Assembly (NCBI RefSeq): GCF_030733845.1
Contig: NZ_CP132311.1
Coordinates: forward strand, 248,001 to 312,000
DNA from: Shinella zoogloeoides
Lineage (GTDB): Bacteria; Pseudomonadota; Alphaproteobacteria; Rhizobiales; Rhizobiaceae
Direction of reading: 5' to 3'
DNA length: 64,000 nucleotides
Below are positions 26,998 to 36,680 of the stretch, one piece after another; the first letter of the stretch is position 1, and each line of letters starts with the position of its first letter. The notes below the pieces were generated by a model. That model was not told the DNA's origin, made no database searches, and saw nothing but the letters and a program-made list of their open reading frames with translations. Made by a program: the position numbers and the translations under genes.

Positions 26998-28413
26998 ATG
27001 CTTCAATGGCTGCGGCGCTTCACCCCCCTCTGCCCTGCCGGGCATCTCCCCCTCAAGGGGGGAGATCGACCCGCGGCAGCCTTTCGCCAATCGGCCATGT
27101 CGCGGATTGTGGGAAAGGGAGGCTTCTTGCCAATCTCCCCCCTTGAGGGGGAGATGCCCGGCAGGGCAGAGGGGGGTATCGCCGCCCGCCTCGCGCTCGT
27201 CATCGCCATGACGTTTGCAGCGTTCCCCGCCCATGCGGCCTCCAAGGCCGAGGTCGAAAGCATGTTCCGCGCCTGGATCGACAACGATCTCTGGCCGGCG
27301 GCGCAGAAGACCGGCGTCAGCGAAAAGACGTTTCGCGCGGCGATGGAAGGTGTGACGTTGAGCTGGGACCTGCCCGATCTCGTGCCGCCCGGCTTCAAGC
27401 CGAAGAAGGAGCAGGCGCAGAGCCAGGCGGAGTTCTCCTCGCCCGGCGCCTACTTCTCCGAAAAGCGCCTGCAGGGCCTTGCGGGAACGGGAAGTCGGCT
27501 GGCCAAGACCCATGCGGGCACGCTGCGCAAGATCGAGCAGCGTTTCGGCGTGCCGGGCGAGATCGTTGTCGCCGTCTGGGGTCGCGAGTCGGGCTTCGGC
27601 AGCGCGAAGATCCCCTATTCGGCGGTGGAGGTTCTGGCCACAAAGGCCTTCATGTCGACGCGCAAGGACATGTTCCGCAAGGAGCTGATCGCGGCGCTGC
27701 ATATCGTCGACGGCGGCGACCGGACGGTCGCGCAGTTGAAGGGCTCGTGGGCCGGCGCGCTCGGCCAGCCGCAGTTCATGCCGACCAGCTTCCTGCAATA
27801 TGCCGTCGATTTCGACGGCGACGGCGTGCGCGACATCTGGGGCTCGGTGCCGGACAGCCTCGCCTCGATCGCCAACTATCTGGCGAAGAAGGGCTGGCAG
27901 GCGGGCCGTGGCTGGGGCTACGAGGTAACGATCCCGGGCGGCGTCTCCTGCGCGCAGGAAGGGCCGGACCTTGCAAAGCCGATCTCGGCCTGGGCGTCGA
28001 GCGGTATCACGCGCATTTCCGGCAAGGCGTTTCCATCCGGCGAGGCGAAGGCATCGGGCATGATGCTGGTTCCCGCCGGCACGCATGGCCCGGAATTCAT
28101 CGTCACGCCGAATTTCTACGTGCTCAAGGAATATAACAATTCCGACCTCTACGCCCTCTTCATCGGCAATCTCGCCGACCGCATCGCCTATGGCAGCGGG
28201 CCGTTCCGCGGTGCATGGGGCGACGTCGGCAAGATGCTGCGCTCGGATGTGCTCGCCATGCAGAAGGCGCTGGTCGCCAAGGGCTACGATGTCGGCAAGG
28301 TCGACGGTCTGCCCGGCTACAAGACGCGCCGCTCGCTCGGCGACTGGCAGGCCAAGAGCGGGCTTGCGCCGACGTGCTATCCGGATGCCTCGCTCAAGAC
28401 GAAGCTGCGCTGA
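26998..28413 (+). CDS. Lytic murein transglycosylase (MltB-like) with peptidoglycan-binding domain
   Basis: A 471-residue GH103 lytic transglycosylase cleaving peptidoglycan in the periplasm. The catalytic domain has WGRESGFG with the catalytic Glu, GALGQPQFMPTSFLQYAVDFDGDG and NYLAKKGWQ; a C-terminal peptidoglycan-binding repeat follows (VLAMQKALVAKGYDVGKVDG). The N-terminus is odd: residues 9-60 are encoded by a palindromic repeat inserted in frame between MLQWLRR and the secretion signal. An in-frame ATG inside the repeat at 27154, preceded by GAGGGGGAG, would give MPGRAEGGIAARLALVIAMT and a normal signal peptide ending AHA-A; it is the more plausible functional start. The 26998 start also has a good site (GAGGAAG). 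It lies 12 nt after recR. Confidence 0.9.
   Translation: MLQWLRRFTPLCPAGHLPLKGGDRPAAAFRQSAMSRIVGKGGFLPISPLEGEMPGRAEGGIAARLALVIAMTFAAFPAHAASKAEVESMFRAWIDNDLWPAAQKTGVSEKTFRAAMEGVTLSWDLPDLVPPGFKPKKEQAQSQAEFSSPGAYFSEKRLQGLAGTGSRLAKTHAGTLRKIEQRFGVPGEIVVAVWGRESGFGSAKIPYSAVEVLATKAFMSTRKDMFRKELIAALHIVDGGDRTVAQLKGSWAGALGQPQFMPTSFLQYAVDFDGDGVRDIWGSVPDSLASIANYLAKKGWQAGRGWGYEVTIPGGVSCAQEGPDLAKPISAWASSGITRISGKAFPSGEAKASGMMLVPAGTHGPEFIVTPNFYVLKEYNNSDLYALFIGNLADRIAYGSGPFRGAWGDVGKMLRSDVLAMQKALVAKGYDVGKVDGLPGYKTRRSLGDWQAKSGLAPTCYPDASLKTKLR
27023..27176. repeat. Perfect 44-bp inverted repeat inside the lytic transglycosylase leader
   Basis: The left arm (27023-27066) and right arm (27133-27176) are exact reverse complements over 44 bases, with a 66-base spacer. 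Each arm contains its own smaller hairpin (ATCTCCCCC with GGGGGAGAT). It has the same design as the composite palindrome at 8971-9111: outer inverted repeat, two inner hairpins and a spacer. The reading frame of the host gene stays open across it. Confidence 0.92.
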
Positions 28414-30042
28414 TCAGTGAATCTCGACCTGCTGCTTGAAGCGCTCGTATTCGTTCGGGATGATCGTCTGCCGTTCGATCATGCGGTGGACACGCGGGTC
28501 CTCCGCGCCGCGGTGCAACTGGCGTAGCTTCTCGCCGTTGGCGGCATCGGCATGGGTGCGGCGCTGGTTGTGGCGCACATATTCCACCCAGGTCGGCACA
28601 TGGTAGGTCTCGGTCCAGATCGTCGGGTTCTCGAGGTCGCGCATCAGCGCCCATTGCCCGGCGCCGTCGCGGATGCGGATGCGCCGCCGTTCGGTCATCG
28701 TCTCCAGGAACTCGCGGATGTCGCCTTCCGCGATCTCGTAGTCGATCAGCACGACGATCGGGCCGCTGCGGGGTTTTAGGTCGAGCGGCAGGTCCGGCTC
28801 GCTGAAGCGATTGAGCGGGTCGACATTGAGGCTCTGCAATTCGGGAAGGCCGAAGCGCAGGCCGATCGCCGCGCCGGCGATCATCGCGACGGCCGAGGCC
28901 AGCAGCGCGGCTTCCGCGCCGTGGGTATCGGCCGTCGTGCCCCAGATCCAGCTGCCGGCCGCGATGCCGCCGAAGGTCGTGGTCTGGTAGAGCGACAGGG
29001 CGCGGGCCACCACCCAGCGCGGCGTCGAGAGCTGGACCGTCGTGTTGAAGAGCGAGAGCGCCATGACCCAGGAGGCGCCGGCGACGAGCAGCACGGCGCC
29101 GGTCAGCAGCGCCGAGGCGCTGACCGCGCAGACGGAGGCGGCGACGGCAAAGCCCGTGAAGGCGAGGCGGGCGATGGTCTCGCTGGTGAAGCGCTCGCGC
29201 AGCCGGGCATTCATCAGGGCGCCGCCGATGGCGCCGAGCCCGAAACAGCCGAGCAGGATGCCGTAGGTCAGCGGGCCGCCGGCCACGAGGTCGCGCGCGA
29301 TCAGCGGCAGCAGCGAAAGAATGGAGCTGGTGGCAAGGCCGAAGGCGAAGCCGCGTAGCAGCACCTTGCCGATGTTCGGCGACATGGAGACGTAACGCAG
29401 GCCCGCCGAGACGGCGCGGCCGAAATCCTCGCGCGGCAGGGTGCGTGGCGAGACGTTCGGCTTCCAGCGGAAGAGCACGAAGAGCAGGGCGAAGTAGCTG
29501 AGCGTGTTGGCGGCGAAGGCGGCGGCAGCACCCGCCGCCGCGACGATCGCGCCGCCGATGGCGGGGCCGACGCTGCGGGTCAGGTTGAAGCCCATGCTGT
29601 TGAGCGAGACGGCGGCCGGAAGGTCCTCGCGGGGCACCATGTCGCCGACCGAGGCCTGCCAGGCGGGATTGTTGAGCGCCGTGCCGCAGCCGATGAGGAA
29701 GGTGAAGGTCAGCAGCAGCCAGGGCGTGATGACCTCGTACCACGCACAGAGCGTCAGGGCGATCGCGACCGTCAGCATGAAACACTGGGCCGTCAACATC
29801 AGCTTGCGCCGGTCGAAATTGTCGGCGAGCGCACCGGCGGCGACGGAGAAGAGCATGATCGGCAGCGAGGTCGAGGCCTGCACCAGCGCCACCATGTTGG
29901 CGGAGGAGGAGATCGAGGCCATCATCCAGGCCGCGCCCACCGCCTGGATGAGCCCGCCGAAGTTGGACACCAGGCTTGCCGCCCAGATCAGCCGAAAGGT
30001 TTCGTTTCTGAAGGGGGCAAGGGGGGATGTCCGATCCGGCAC
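28414..30042 (-). CDS. MFS transporter of the enterobactin-exporter-like family with C-terminal soluble domain
   Basis: About 542 residues. The first ~400 form an MFS exporter of the MFS_3 type with up to twelve helices (LIWAASLVSNFGGLIQAVGAAWMM, FLIGCGTALNNPAWQASVGDMVPRE, YGILLGCFGLGAIGGALMNARLR). The last ~130 residues are soluble (VVLIDYEIAEGDIREFLETM through TYHVPTWVEYVRHNQRRT), resembling a small ferredoxin-like alpha/beta domain found at the end of MFS_3 proteins. The substrate is unknown. The start is uncertain: the GTG at 30042 (VPDRTSPLAPF) is used because it starts just before the conserved region; a TTG at 30105 is the only longer option. The stop abuts the lytic transglycosylase stop as TGATCA. 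Confidence 0.85.
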   Translation of the reverse strand: MPDRTSPLAPFRNETFRLIWAASLVSNFGGLIQAVGAAWMMASISSSANMVALVQASTSLPIMLFSVAAGALADNFDRRKLMLTAQCFMLTVAIALTLCAWYEVITPWLLLTFTFLIGCGTALNNPAWQASVGDMVPREDLPAAVSLNSMGFNLTRSVGPAIGGAIVAAAGAAAAFAANTLSYFALLFVLFRWKPNVSPRTLPREDFGRAVSAGLRYVSMSPNIGKVLLRGFAFGLATSSILSLLPLIARDLVAGGPLTYGILLGCFGLGAIGGALMNARLRERFTSETIARLAFTGFAVAASVCAVSASALLTGAVLLVAGASWVMALSLFNTTVQLSTPRWVVARALSLYQTTTFGGIAAGSWIWGTTADTHGAEAALLASAVAMIAGAAIGLRFGLPELQSLNVDPLNRFSEPDLPLDLKPRSGPIVVLIDYEIAEGDIREFLETMTERRRIRIRDGAGQWALMRDLENPTIWTETYHVPTWVEYVRHNQRRTHADAANGEKLRQLHRGAEDPRVHRMIERQTIIPNEYERFKQQVEIH

Positions 30043-30164
30043 GGTGGGGCACTCATTCTCGACGCAACGTTGTGAGCAATCTAGTCCATCGGCGGAATGC
30101 GGCAAGTCGGCGGCGACAAAAGACGGGGAAACATGTCGCCCACAGGCGGCTTTTCAGGCCGTCC

Positions 30165-30193
30165 TTGCAATTCCGGTGAACTGGGTTTATATC
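30165..30193 (+). promoter_or_regulatory. Probable promoter of the rimP-nusA-infB operon
   Basis: TTGCAA at 30165-30170, a 17-base spacer, and TATATC at 30188-30193. It is the best sigma-70-like match in the gap before rimP and would produce a leader of about 100 nt containing the hairpin at 30221-30251. Confidence 0.6.
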
Positions 30194-30220
30194 GGCATCA
30201 AATTCTTGATCGTCAGATGA

Positions 30221-30251
30221 AGAGTGGGCCCGCGAGGACCCGCTCTTTTTT
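30221..30251 (+). terminator. Terminator-like attenuator in the rimP leader
   Basis: An 8-bp stem (AGAGTGGG with CCCGCTCT, one G-T pair), a 10-base loop and a run of six T residues. No plus-strand gene lies upstream, so the hairpin is inside the rimP operon leader, 50 nt before the rimP ATG. This suggests premature termination control of the operon. Read on the other strand it has no T-tract. Confidence 0.75.
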
Positions 30252-30300
30252 ATTGCCCCGATCAAGCGCATGATAACGACAGTCCAGGGGAGGGCATGTC

Positions 30301-30918
30301 ATGACTGACACGACCCAGACAGAAACCGCCGCCATCGAGCCGCGGCTGATCGTCGAGACCGGTATCGACCGGCGCGTCGCCGAGATCATCGAGCCGACCA
30401 TCGAGCAGATCGGTTACCGCCTCGTGCGCGTCCGGCTTTCGGCGCAGAACGGCGCGACGCTGCAGATCATGTGCGAGCGGCCGGACGGCACGATGACCGT
30501 CGAGGATTGCGAGCAGGTCTCCATGGCCGTCTCGCCGGTGCTCGACGTTGAGGATCCCATCGACAAGGCGTATCATCTCGAAGTGTCGTCGCCCGGCATG
30601 GACCGGCCGATGGTTCGCAAGTCGGACTTCAGCCGCTGGCTCGGCCACCTGCTGAAATGCGAGACGTCGATCCTCGTCGACTCGCGCAAGCGCTTCCGCG
30701 GCAAGATCGTCGCGACCGACGAGAACGGCTTCACGCTCGAGCGCGACCAGCCCGCTGCCGGCGAGGAGCCGACGGTCGTCATCCCGTTCACGGCGCTCGC
30801 CGAGGGCAAGCTGATCCTGACGGACGAGCTGATCCGCGACGCGCTGGCCGCCGACAAGAAGGCGAAGGCCGCGCAGGCCGCCAACCAGAACGACGAAGAC
30901 GGCGACGACGAAGAATAA
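30301..30918 (+). CDS. rimP: Ribosome maturation factor RimP
   Basis: A 205-residue RimP needed for 30S subunit maturation. It has the N-terminal domain ([53 protein letters not shown]) and the conserved [14 protein letters not shown] junction, followed by the SH3-like C-domain. The last ~30 residues are an Ala/Lys then Asp/Glu-rich tail longer than in E. coli (about 150 residues), as usual in Rhizobiales. GGGGAGGG precedes the start. It is the first gene of the conserved rimP-nusA-ylxR-infB cluster. Confidence 0.95.
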   Translation: MTDTTQTETAAIEPRLIVETGIDRRVAEIIEPTIEQIGYRLVRVRLSAQNGATLQIMCERPDGTMTVEDCEQVSMAVSPVLDVEDPIDKAYHLEVSSPGMDRPMVRKSDFSRWLGHLLKCETSILVDSRKRFRGKIVATDENGFTLERDQPAAGEEPTVVIPFTALAEGKLILTDELIRDALAADKKAKAAQAANQNDEDGDDEE

Positions 30919-31034
30919 GTTTGTGAGTGCGCTCCGGCCGGAAACGGCGGAGCGGAGAGGACGGAACCGGAGCGGTGCGCCGCTCCAGACATGCCGGCGG
31001 CAAGACCCCGGCTCGACCATGGAGACCTGAGATA

Positions 31035-32633
31035 ATGGCAGTCAGTGCGAACCGGCTTGAGCTTCTGCAGATCGCGGATGCCGTGGCCCGTGAAAAGGTC
31101 ATCGACCGCGAGATCGTGCTTGCCGCGATGGCGGACGCCATCCAGAAGGCGGCCCGCTCGCGTTACGGCACGGAATCGAACATCCGCGCCGACATCAATT
31201 CCAAGACCGGCGAAATCCGCCTCCAGCGTCTGCTTGAGGTCGTCGAGCAGGCCGAGGACTATTCGACCCAGATCCCGCTGGAACTGGCGCGCGACCGCAA
31301 CCCGGACGCCAAGCTCGGCGACTTCATCGCCGACCCGCTGCCGCCGATGGATTTCGGCCGCATCGCCGCCCAGTCGGCCAAGCAGGTCATCGTGCAGAAG
31401 GTGCGCGAAGCCGAGCGTGACCGGCAGTTCGACGAATACAAGGACCGCATCGGCGAGATCGTCAACGGCACGGTCAAGCGCGTCGAATACGGCAACGTCA
31501 TCGTCGATCTCGGCCGTGGCGAAGGCATCATCCGCCGCGACGAGATGATCCCGCGCGAGAACATGCGCTACGGCGACCGCGTGCGCGCCTTCGTCTACGA
31601 TGTGCGCCGCGAGCAGCGTGGTCCGCAGATATTCCTGTCGCGTACCCATCCGCAGTTCATGGTGAAGCTCTTCACCATGGAAGTGCCTGAGATCTACGAC
31701 GGCATCATCCAGATCAAGTCCGTCGCCCGTGATCCGGGTTCGCGCGCCAAGATCGCCGTCATCTCGAACGACTCGTCGATCGATCCGGTCGGCGCCTGCG
31801 TCGGTATGCGCGGCTCGCGCGTCCAGGCCGTCGTCGGCGAACTGCAGGGCGAGAAGATCGACATCATTCCGTGGTCGCAGGATCCGGCGTCGTTCATCGT
31901 CAACGCCCTTCAGCCGGCGGAAGTCGCCAAGGTCGTTCTCGACGAGGATGCGGAACGCATCGAAGTGGTCGTTCCGGACGAGCAGCTTTCGCTCGCCATC
32001 GGCCGCCGCGGCCAGAACGTGCGCCTCGCCTCGCAGCTTACCGGCTGGGATATCGACATCCTGACGGAAGCCGAAGAGTCCGAGCGTCGCCAGAAGGAAT
32101 TCAACGAGCGCACCAACCTCTTCATGGACTCGCTCGATGTCGACGAGATGGTCGGTCAGGTCCTGGCGTCCGAAGGCTTCGCGGCGGTGGAAGAACTGGC
32201 CTATGTCGATCTCGACGAAATCGCATCGATCGACGGGTTCGACGAAGACACTGCCCAGGAAATCCAGACCCGCGCCCGCGAATATCTCGACCGCATCGAG
32301 GCCGAGATGGACGCCAAGCGCAAGGAGCTCGGCGTTTCCGACGACCTGCGCCAGATCGACGGCATGACGGGCCAGATGCTCGTCGCGCTCGGCGAGGATG
32401 GCATCAAGACGATGGAAGACTTCGCGGGCTGCGCCGCCGACGACCTCGTCGGCTGGTCGGAGCGCAAGGACGGCGAGACGAAGAAGTTCGAGGGCTTGTT
32501 CTCGAAGTTCGAGGTTTCCCGCGCCGAGGCCGAGGCCATGGTCGTGCAGGCCCGTCTTGCGGTCGGCTGGATCACGGAAGAGGACCTTGCCGTCGAGGAG
32601 CCGGCGGTCGAAGGCGGCGAAGAGGACGCCTGA
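31035..32633 (+). CDS. nusA: Transcription termination/antitermination protein NusA
   Basis: A 532-residue NusA that binds RNA polymerase and modulates pausing, termination and antitermination. Order: N-terminal polymerase-binding domain ([24 protein letters not shown]), S1 domain ([21 protein letters not shown]), two KH domains ([27 protein letters not shown] and [25 protein letters not shown]), then helix-hairpin-helix repeats and an acidic C-terminus. The start at 31035 is chosen because the protein then begins [12 protein letters not shown] as in relatives; the longer reading frame from 30927 is non-conserved. Confidence 0.96.
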   Translation: MAVSANRLELLQIADAVAREKVIDREIVLAAMADAIQKAARSRYGTESNIRADINSKTGEIRLQRLLEVVEQAEDYSTQIPLELARDRNPDAKLGDFIADPLPPMDFGRIAAQSAKQVIVQKVREAERDRQFDEYKDRIGEIVNGTVKRVEYGNVIVDLGRGEGIIRRDEMIPRENMRYGDRVRAFVYDVRREQRGPQIFLSRTHPQFMVKLFTMEVPEIYDGIIQIKSVARDPGSRAKIAVISNDSSIDPVGACVGMRGSRVQAVVGELQGEKIDIIPWSQDPASFIVNALQPAEVAKVVLDEDAERIEVVVPDEQLSLAIGRRGQNVRLASQLTGWDIDILTEAEESERRQKEFNERTNLFMDSLDVDEMVGQVLASEGFAAVEELAYVDLDEIASIDGFDEDTAQEIQTRAREYLDRIEAEMDAKRKELGVSDDLRQIDGMTGQMLVALGEDGIKTMEDFAGCAADDLVGWSERKDGETKKFEGLFSKFEVSRAEAEAMVVQARLAVGWITEEDLAVEEPAVEGGEEDA

Positions 32634-32708
32634 TCGGGCGTCCCCAGGGTTTGACATGCCGACTGCCTTTCTGCGCAGCGGTTTGCGTCCGGAAGAACGG
32701 AAACCTAT

Positions 32709-33362
32709 ATGAGCAAGAAGGACGACGGCGTGAACGACCGCATGTGCATCGTGACGCGCGAAAGCGGCGAGGCGGATGATCTCATCCGTTTCGTCGCGGG
32801 GCCGGACGGCAACGTCGTGCCGGACCTCAAGCGTCAGCTTCCCGGACGTGGATGCTGGGTGAAGGCCGAACGGGCGATCGTCGACAAAGCGGTCGCCAAG
32901 AAGCTTTTTGCGCGCGCGCTGAAGGCGGACGCCAAGGCGGGTCCGGATCTCGGCGTCGAGGTGGACCGGCTTCTCGCGGCCCAGCTCGGCGGCATGATGA
33001 ACATGGCGCGCAAGGCGGGCCAGTTCATCACGGGCTCTTCGAAGGTCGACCAGGCGGTGCGTGCATTGGCCGCTCTCGCGGTCTTCCATGCGACGGACGC
33101 GGCTGCCGACGGCGTCAGAAAGATAGACCAGGCGCGCAAGGCGGCGAGCTTCCTGCGCGACGACGAGACGGAAATACCCTCCTTCAAGCTCTTCTCCGAG
33201 GGCGAATTGGAGGGCCTTTTGGGCCAGAATGCTTTTATCCATGCCGCAGCGCTTGCAGGGCAGGCGGGTGAGGGTGTAGTGAAGCGCGCAATCATGCTCG
33301 AAAAATACCGGGGCGGCGACCGGTTGAGAGCACATGGCGGCGCTGGCCAGCCAAACCAATGA
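32709..33362 (+). CDS. YlxR-type RNA-binding protein fused to an L7Ae-like domain
   Basis: A 217-residue protein. The N-terminal ~85 residues are a YlxR/DUF448 domain (RMCIVTRESGEADDLIRFVAGPDG and LPGRGCWVKAERAIVDKAV). Residues about 95-195 look like an L7Ae/L30e fold (LAAQLGGMMNMARKAGQFITGSSKVDQAV), similar to the ribosomal YlxQ proteins encoded next to nusA in Gram-positives. In alphaproteobacteria the two are commonly fused, and an RNA or ribosome role is inferred. The ATG at 32709 has only a weak ribosome binding site (GGAAAC). It sits between nusA and infB. Confidence 0.88.
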   Translation: MSKKDDGVNDRMCIVTRESGEADDLIRFVAGPDGNVVPDLKRQLPGRGCWVKAERAIVDKAVAKKLFARALKADAKAGPDLGVEVDRLLAAQLGGMMNMARKAGQFITGSSKVDQAVRALAALAVFHATDAAADGVRKIDQARKAASFLRDDETEIPSFKLFSEGELEGLLGQNAFIHAAALAGQAGEGVVKRAIMLEKYRGGDRLRAHGGAGQPNQ

Positions 33363-33466
33363 CGCGGTCACCGGCTTTTCGCCGGCAGGAACCGCATTGG
33401 ATGAACACAATTGAACGACAGGGCCTGGTGATACGCATCCGGCTCTGATCTTAGGAACGGAACGGA

Positions 33467-36127
33467 ATGACCGACAACAACGACGACAAGACGATCAGCG
33501 TGGCAGGCAAGAAGACCCTGACCCTGAAACCCTCGGGGGTTCAGCAGGGGACCGTGCGCCAGGACATGGGTCGTGGCCGCACCAAGGCCGTCGTGGTCGA
33601 GACCCGCAAGCGCCGCATCAACCGCCCGGAAGACGAACGTCCGGTGACGCCCGTCACCCCCGTGCAGCGTGCGCCCGAGCCGCAGCAGACGCGTCCCGCG
33701 CCGCAGCCCTCCCGCCCGGCGCCGCAGCCTCAGCAGCGTGCCGAGCAGAGCCGTCCGCGCGTCGGTGTCGTGCTGAACCAGCTTTCCCCCGATGAGGTCG
33801 AGGCCCGTCGCCGTGCGCTTGCCGAAGCGCAGGTCCGCGACGCCGCCGAAGCGCGCCAGCGCGCCGAGGACGAGGCCCGCCGCAAGGTGGAAGAGGAAGC
33901 CCGCCGCAAGGTCGAGGAAGAACAGCGCCTGGTGCGCGAGAAGGAAGAGGCCGAGCGCCGCGCCGTCGAGGCTGCCGCTCCTGCCCCTGCCGTGGAAGAG
34001 GCTGTCGCGCAGCCGGTGGCAAAGCCTGCCGCCGCTGTACCTGCCGCCGAAGCGCGTCCCCAGCCGGGCCGCACGCCGGTCGCCACGCCCTCCGTCGTTC
34101 CCGGCCGTGGCCGTCGTGAAAACGATGAGGACGACGACAAGCGTCCGCGCGGCGGTGCCCTCGCGAACCGCGGCGCCGTCAAGCGTCCGGAGCCCGCGAA
34201 GGTTCCGGCCCGTCCGAAGGCCGACGACGGCCGTCGCCAGGGCAAGCTGACGCTGACGACCGCCTCGACCGACGAGGACGGCGCACAGCGCGGTCGTTCG
34301 CTCTCGGCCATGCGTCGTCGCCAGGAAAAGTTCAAGCGCTCCATGATGCAGGAGACGCGCGAGAAGGTCATGCGCGAAGTCATTCTGCCGGAAACCATCA
34401 CCATTCAGGAACTGTCGCAGCGCATGTCCGAACGCGCCGTCGACGTCATCAAGTACCTGATGAAGGAAGGCCAGATGATGAAGCCCGGCGATCTGATCGA
34501 CGCCGACCTGGCCGAGCTCATCGCCGGCGAATTCGGCCACACGGTCAAGCGCGTTTCGGAATCCGACGTCGAGGAAGGCATCTTCAACGTTACCGACGAG
34601 GAAGGCGACCTGGAATCGCGTCCGCCGATCGTGACCATCATGGGCCACGTCGACCACGGCAAGACCTCGCTGCTCGATGCCATCAGGCATGCGAACACGG
34701 TTGCCGGTGAAGCCGGCGGCATCACGCAGCACATCGGCGCCTACCAGGTCGAGCACAACGGCCACAAGATCACCTTCATCGACACCCCCGGCCACGCGGC
34801 GTTCACCGCCATGCGTGCCCGCGGTGCGCAGGCGACCGACATCGCGATCCTCGTGGTCGCGGCCGACGACAGCGTCATGCCGCAGACGATCGAGTCCATC
34901 AACCACGCCAAGGCGGCGGGTGTTCCGATCATCGTGGCGATCAACAAGATCGACAAGCACGAAGCCGACCCGCAGAAGGTGCGCAACCAGCTCCTCCAGC
35001 ACGAAGTCTTCGTCGAATCCATGGGCGGTGAAACGCTCGACGTCGAAGTGTCGGCCAAGAACCGCCTGAACCTCGACAAGCTGCTCGAAGCCGTCCTGCT
35101 GCAGGCCGAAATCCTCGACCTCAAGGCGAACCCGAACCGCACGGCGGAGGGCGTCGTCGTCGAAGCCCAGCTCGATCGCGGCCGCGGTTCCGTCGCGACC
35201 GTCCTGGTGCAGACCGGCACGCTGAAGCCCGGCCAGATTCTCGTGGCCGGCGACCAGTGGGGCCGCGTGCGCGCGCTCGTCAACGACAAGGGCGAACACG
35301 TCAAGGAAGCCGGCCCGTCCATGCCGGTCGAGGTGCTCGGACTCTCGGGCACCCCGGCTGCCGGCGACAAGTTCGCCGTGGTCGAGAACGAAAGCCGCGC
35401 CCGCGAGATCTCCGAATACCGCCAGCGCCTCGCCCGCGAAAAGCAGGTGGCGCGCCAGTCGGGTTCGCGCGGCTCGCTCGAGCAGATGATGAGCCAGTTG
35501 CAGAATACGGGCCTCAAGGAGTTCCCGCTGCTCATCAAGGGCGACGTGCAGGGTTCGATCGAAGCCATTGCCGGCGCACTAGAAAAGCTCGGCACCGACG
35601 AAGTGCGGGTGCGCATCGTGCATTCCGGCGCCGGCGCCATCACCGAGTCGGACATTTCGCTCGCCGAAGCGTCCAACGCGGCGATCATCGGCTTCAACGT
35701 CCGTGCCAACGCGCAGGCCCGTACCGCTGCCGAACGCGGCGGCCTCGAAATCCGCTACTACAACATCATCTACGATCTGGTGGATGACGTGAAGGCGGCC
35801 ATGTCCGGCCTGCTCTCGCCGGAGCGCCGCGAAACCTTCCTCGGCAATGCCGAAATCCTCGAGGTGTTCAACATCACGAAGGTCGGCAAGGTCGCGGGTT
35901 GCCGCGTCATCGAAGGCAAGGTCGAGCGTGGTGCGGGCGTCCGTCTCGTGCGCGACAACGTCGTCATCCACGAAGGCAAGCTCAAGACGCTCAAGCGCTT
36001 CAAGGACGAAGTCGCCGAAGTGCCGATGGGTCAGGAATGCGGTATGGCCTTCGAGAACTACGAAGACATCCGCGCCGGCGACACGATCGAATGCTTCCGC
36101 GTGGAGCACATCACCCGTACGCTGTAA
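33467..36127 (+). CDS. infB: Translation initiation factor IF-2
   Basis: An 886-residue GTPase that brings initiator tRNA to the 30S subunit. An N-terminal IF2-associated region is followed by a long charged, Pro/Arg/Glu-rich linker (about residues 50-290, with heptad-like [20 protein letters not shown]). The G domain begins at GHVDHGKT (residues 393-400), with DTPGHAAF and NKIDK, and is followed by the IF2 domains II-IV ([26 protein letters not shown]). A GGAACGGAACGGA purine tract precedes the start. It lies third in the nusA operon and is followed by a strong terminator before rbfA. Confidence 0.96.
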   Translation: MTDNNDDKTISVAGKKTLTLKPSGVQQGTVRQDMGRGRTKAVVVETRKRRINRPEDERPVTPVTPVQRAPEPQQTRPAPQPSRPAPQPQQRAEQSRPRVGVVLNQLSPDEVEARRRALAEAQVRDAAEARQRAEDEARRKVEEEARRKVEEEQRLVREKEEAERRAVEAAAPAPAVEEAVAQPVAKPAAAVPAAEARPQPGRTPVATPSVVPGRGRRENDEDDDKRPRGGALANRGAVKRPEPAKVPARPKADDGRRQGKLTLTTASTDEDGAQRGRSLSAMRRRQEKFKRSMMQETREKVMREVILPETITIQELSQRMSERAVDVIKYLMKEGQMMKPGDLIDADLAELIAGEFGHTVKRVSESDVEEGIFNVTDEEGDLESRPPIVTIMGHVDHGKTSLLDAIRHANTVAGEAGGITQHIGAYQVEHNGHKITFIDTPGHAAFTAMRARGAQATDIAILVVAADDSVMPQTIESINHAKAAGVPIIVAINKIDKHEADPQKVRNQLLQHEVFVESMGGETLDVEVSAKNRLNLDKLLEAVLLQAEILDLKANPNRTAEGVVVEAQLDRGRGSVATVLVQTGTLKPGQILVAGDQWGRVRALVNDKGEHVKEAGPSMPVEVLGLSGTPAAGDKFAVVENESRAREISEYRQRLAREKQVARQSGSRGSLEQMMSQLQNTGLKEFPLLIKGDVQGSIEAIAGALEKLGTDEVRVRIVHSGAGAITESDISLAEASNAAIIGFNVRANAQARTAAERGGLEIRYYNIIYDLVDDVKAAMSGLLSPERRETFLGNAEILEVFNITKVGKVAGCRVIEGKVERGAGVRLVRDNVVIHEGKLKTLKRFKDEVAEVPMGQECGMAFENYEDIRAGDTIECFRVEHITRTL

Positions 36128-36149
36128 GCGTCCGGCGATCCAAACATCG

Positions 36150-36186
36150 TGCGAGCGCCGGACCATTTCGGCGCTCGCATTTTTTT
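36150..36186 (+). terminator. Strong intrinsic terminator between infB and rbfA
   Basis: A perfect 11-bp stem (TGCGAGCGCCG with CGGCGCTCGCA), an 8-base loop and seven T residues. The T-tract ends 13 nt before the rbfA start codon, so the rbfA ribosome binding site lies immediately behind it. It must end or attenuate infB transcription. Confidence 0.9.
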
Positions 36187-36199
36187 GAAGGTGACGACC

Positions 36200-36610
36200 A
36201 TGACAAGAGCAACATCCTCGGCGCCGTCGCAACGCATGCTGCGCGTGGGCGAGCAGGTGCGCGCGGCGATCACCCAGGTTCTCCAGCGCGGCGACGTGCG
36301 CGACCCGCTGATCGAGAAGACCGTGATTTCCATCTCGGAAGTGCGCATGTCGCCCGATCTCAAGCACGCCACGGCCTATGTGACGCCGCTCGGCGTCAAG
36401 GACCATGACGTGGTGATCGAGGCGCTCAACCGCAATTCGAAATTCATTCGCGGCCGCCTCGGCCCGCACCTGCGCCAGATGAAGTACATGCCGGACGTGC
36501 GCTTCCGCGACGATACGAGCTTCGACAATTACAAGAAGATCGACGATCTCCTGCGCTCGCCGGAAGTCGCGCGCGATCTTTCCGCCGAAGACGGCGAAGA
36601 CGACAACTAG
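36200..36610 (+). CDS. rbfA: Ribosome-binding factor A
   Basis: A 136-residue RbfA, a KH-like factor for late 16S rRNA processing and 30S maturation. Features are [45 protein letters not shown], and the conserved [28 protein letters not shown] block. The start at 36200 ([19 protein letters not shown]) is chosen because earlier in-frame codons lie inside the terminator hairpin. An intergenic element begins directly after its stop codon. Confidence 0.94.
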   Translation: MTRATSSAPSQRMLRVGEQVRAAITQVLQRGDVRDPLIEKTVISISEVRMSPDLKHATAYVTPLGVKDHDVVIEALNRNSKFIRGRLGPHLRQMKYMPDVRFRDDTSFDNYKKIDDLLRSPEVARDLSAEDGEDDN

Positions 36611-36667
36611 AGTTTTCACGCAATTCCGGACGCAAAACCGCTTCGCACTTTTGCTGGAATTGCTCTA
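36611..36667 (-). repeat. Rhizobial intergenic element, copy 2
   Basis: The reverse complement reads AGAGCAATTCCAGCAAAAG, then GCGAAGCGGTTTTGCGTCCG and GAATTGCGTGAAAACT. It matches copy 1 (8070-8139) at its right end and copy 3 (56466-56509) over most of its length. It begins at the first base after the rbfA stop and fills almost the whole gap to truB. Confidence 0.8.
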
Positions 36668-36680
36668 ATCCAGGATACAG

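Noticed and set aside
30573..33410. Long minus-strand open frame (945 codons) across rimP, nusA and ylxR
   Set aside because: It covers three well-recognised genes on the other strand, shows no recognised domain, and has shadow composition.
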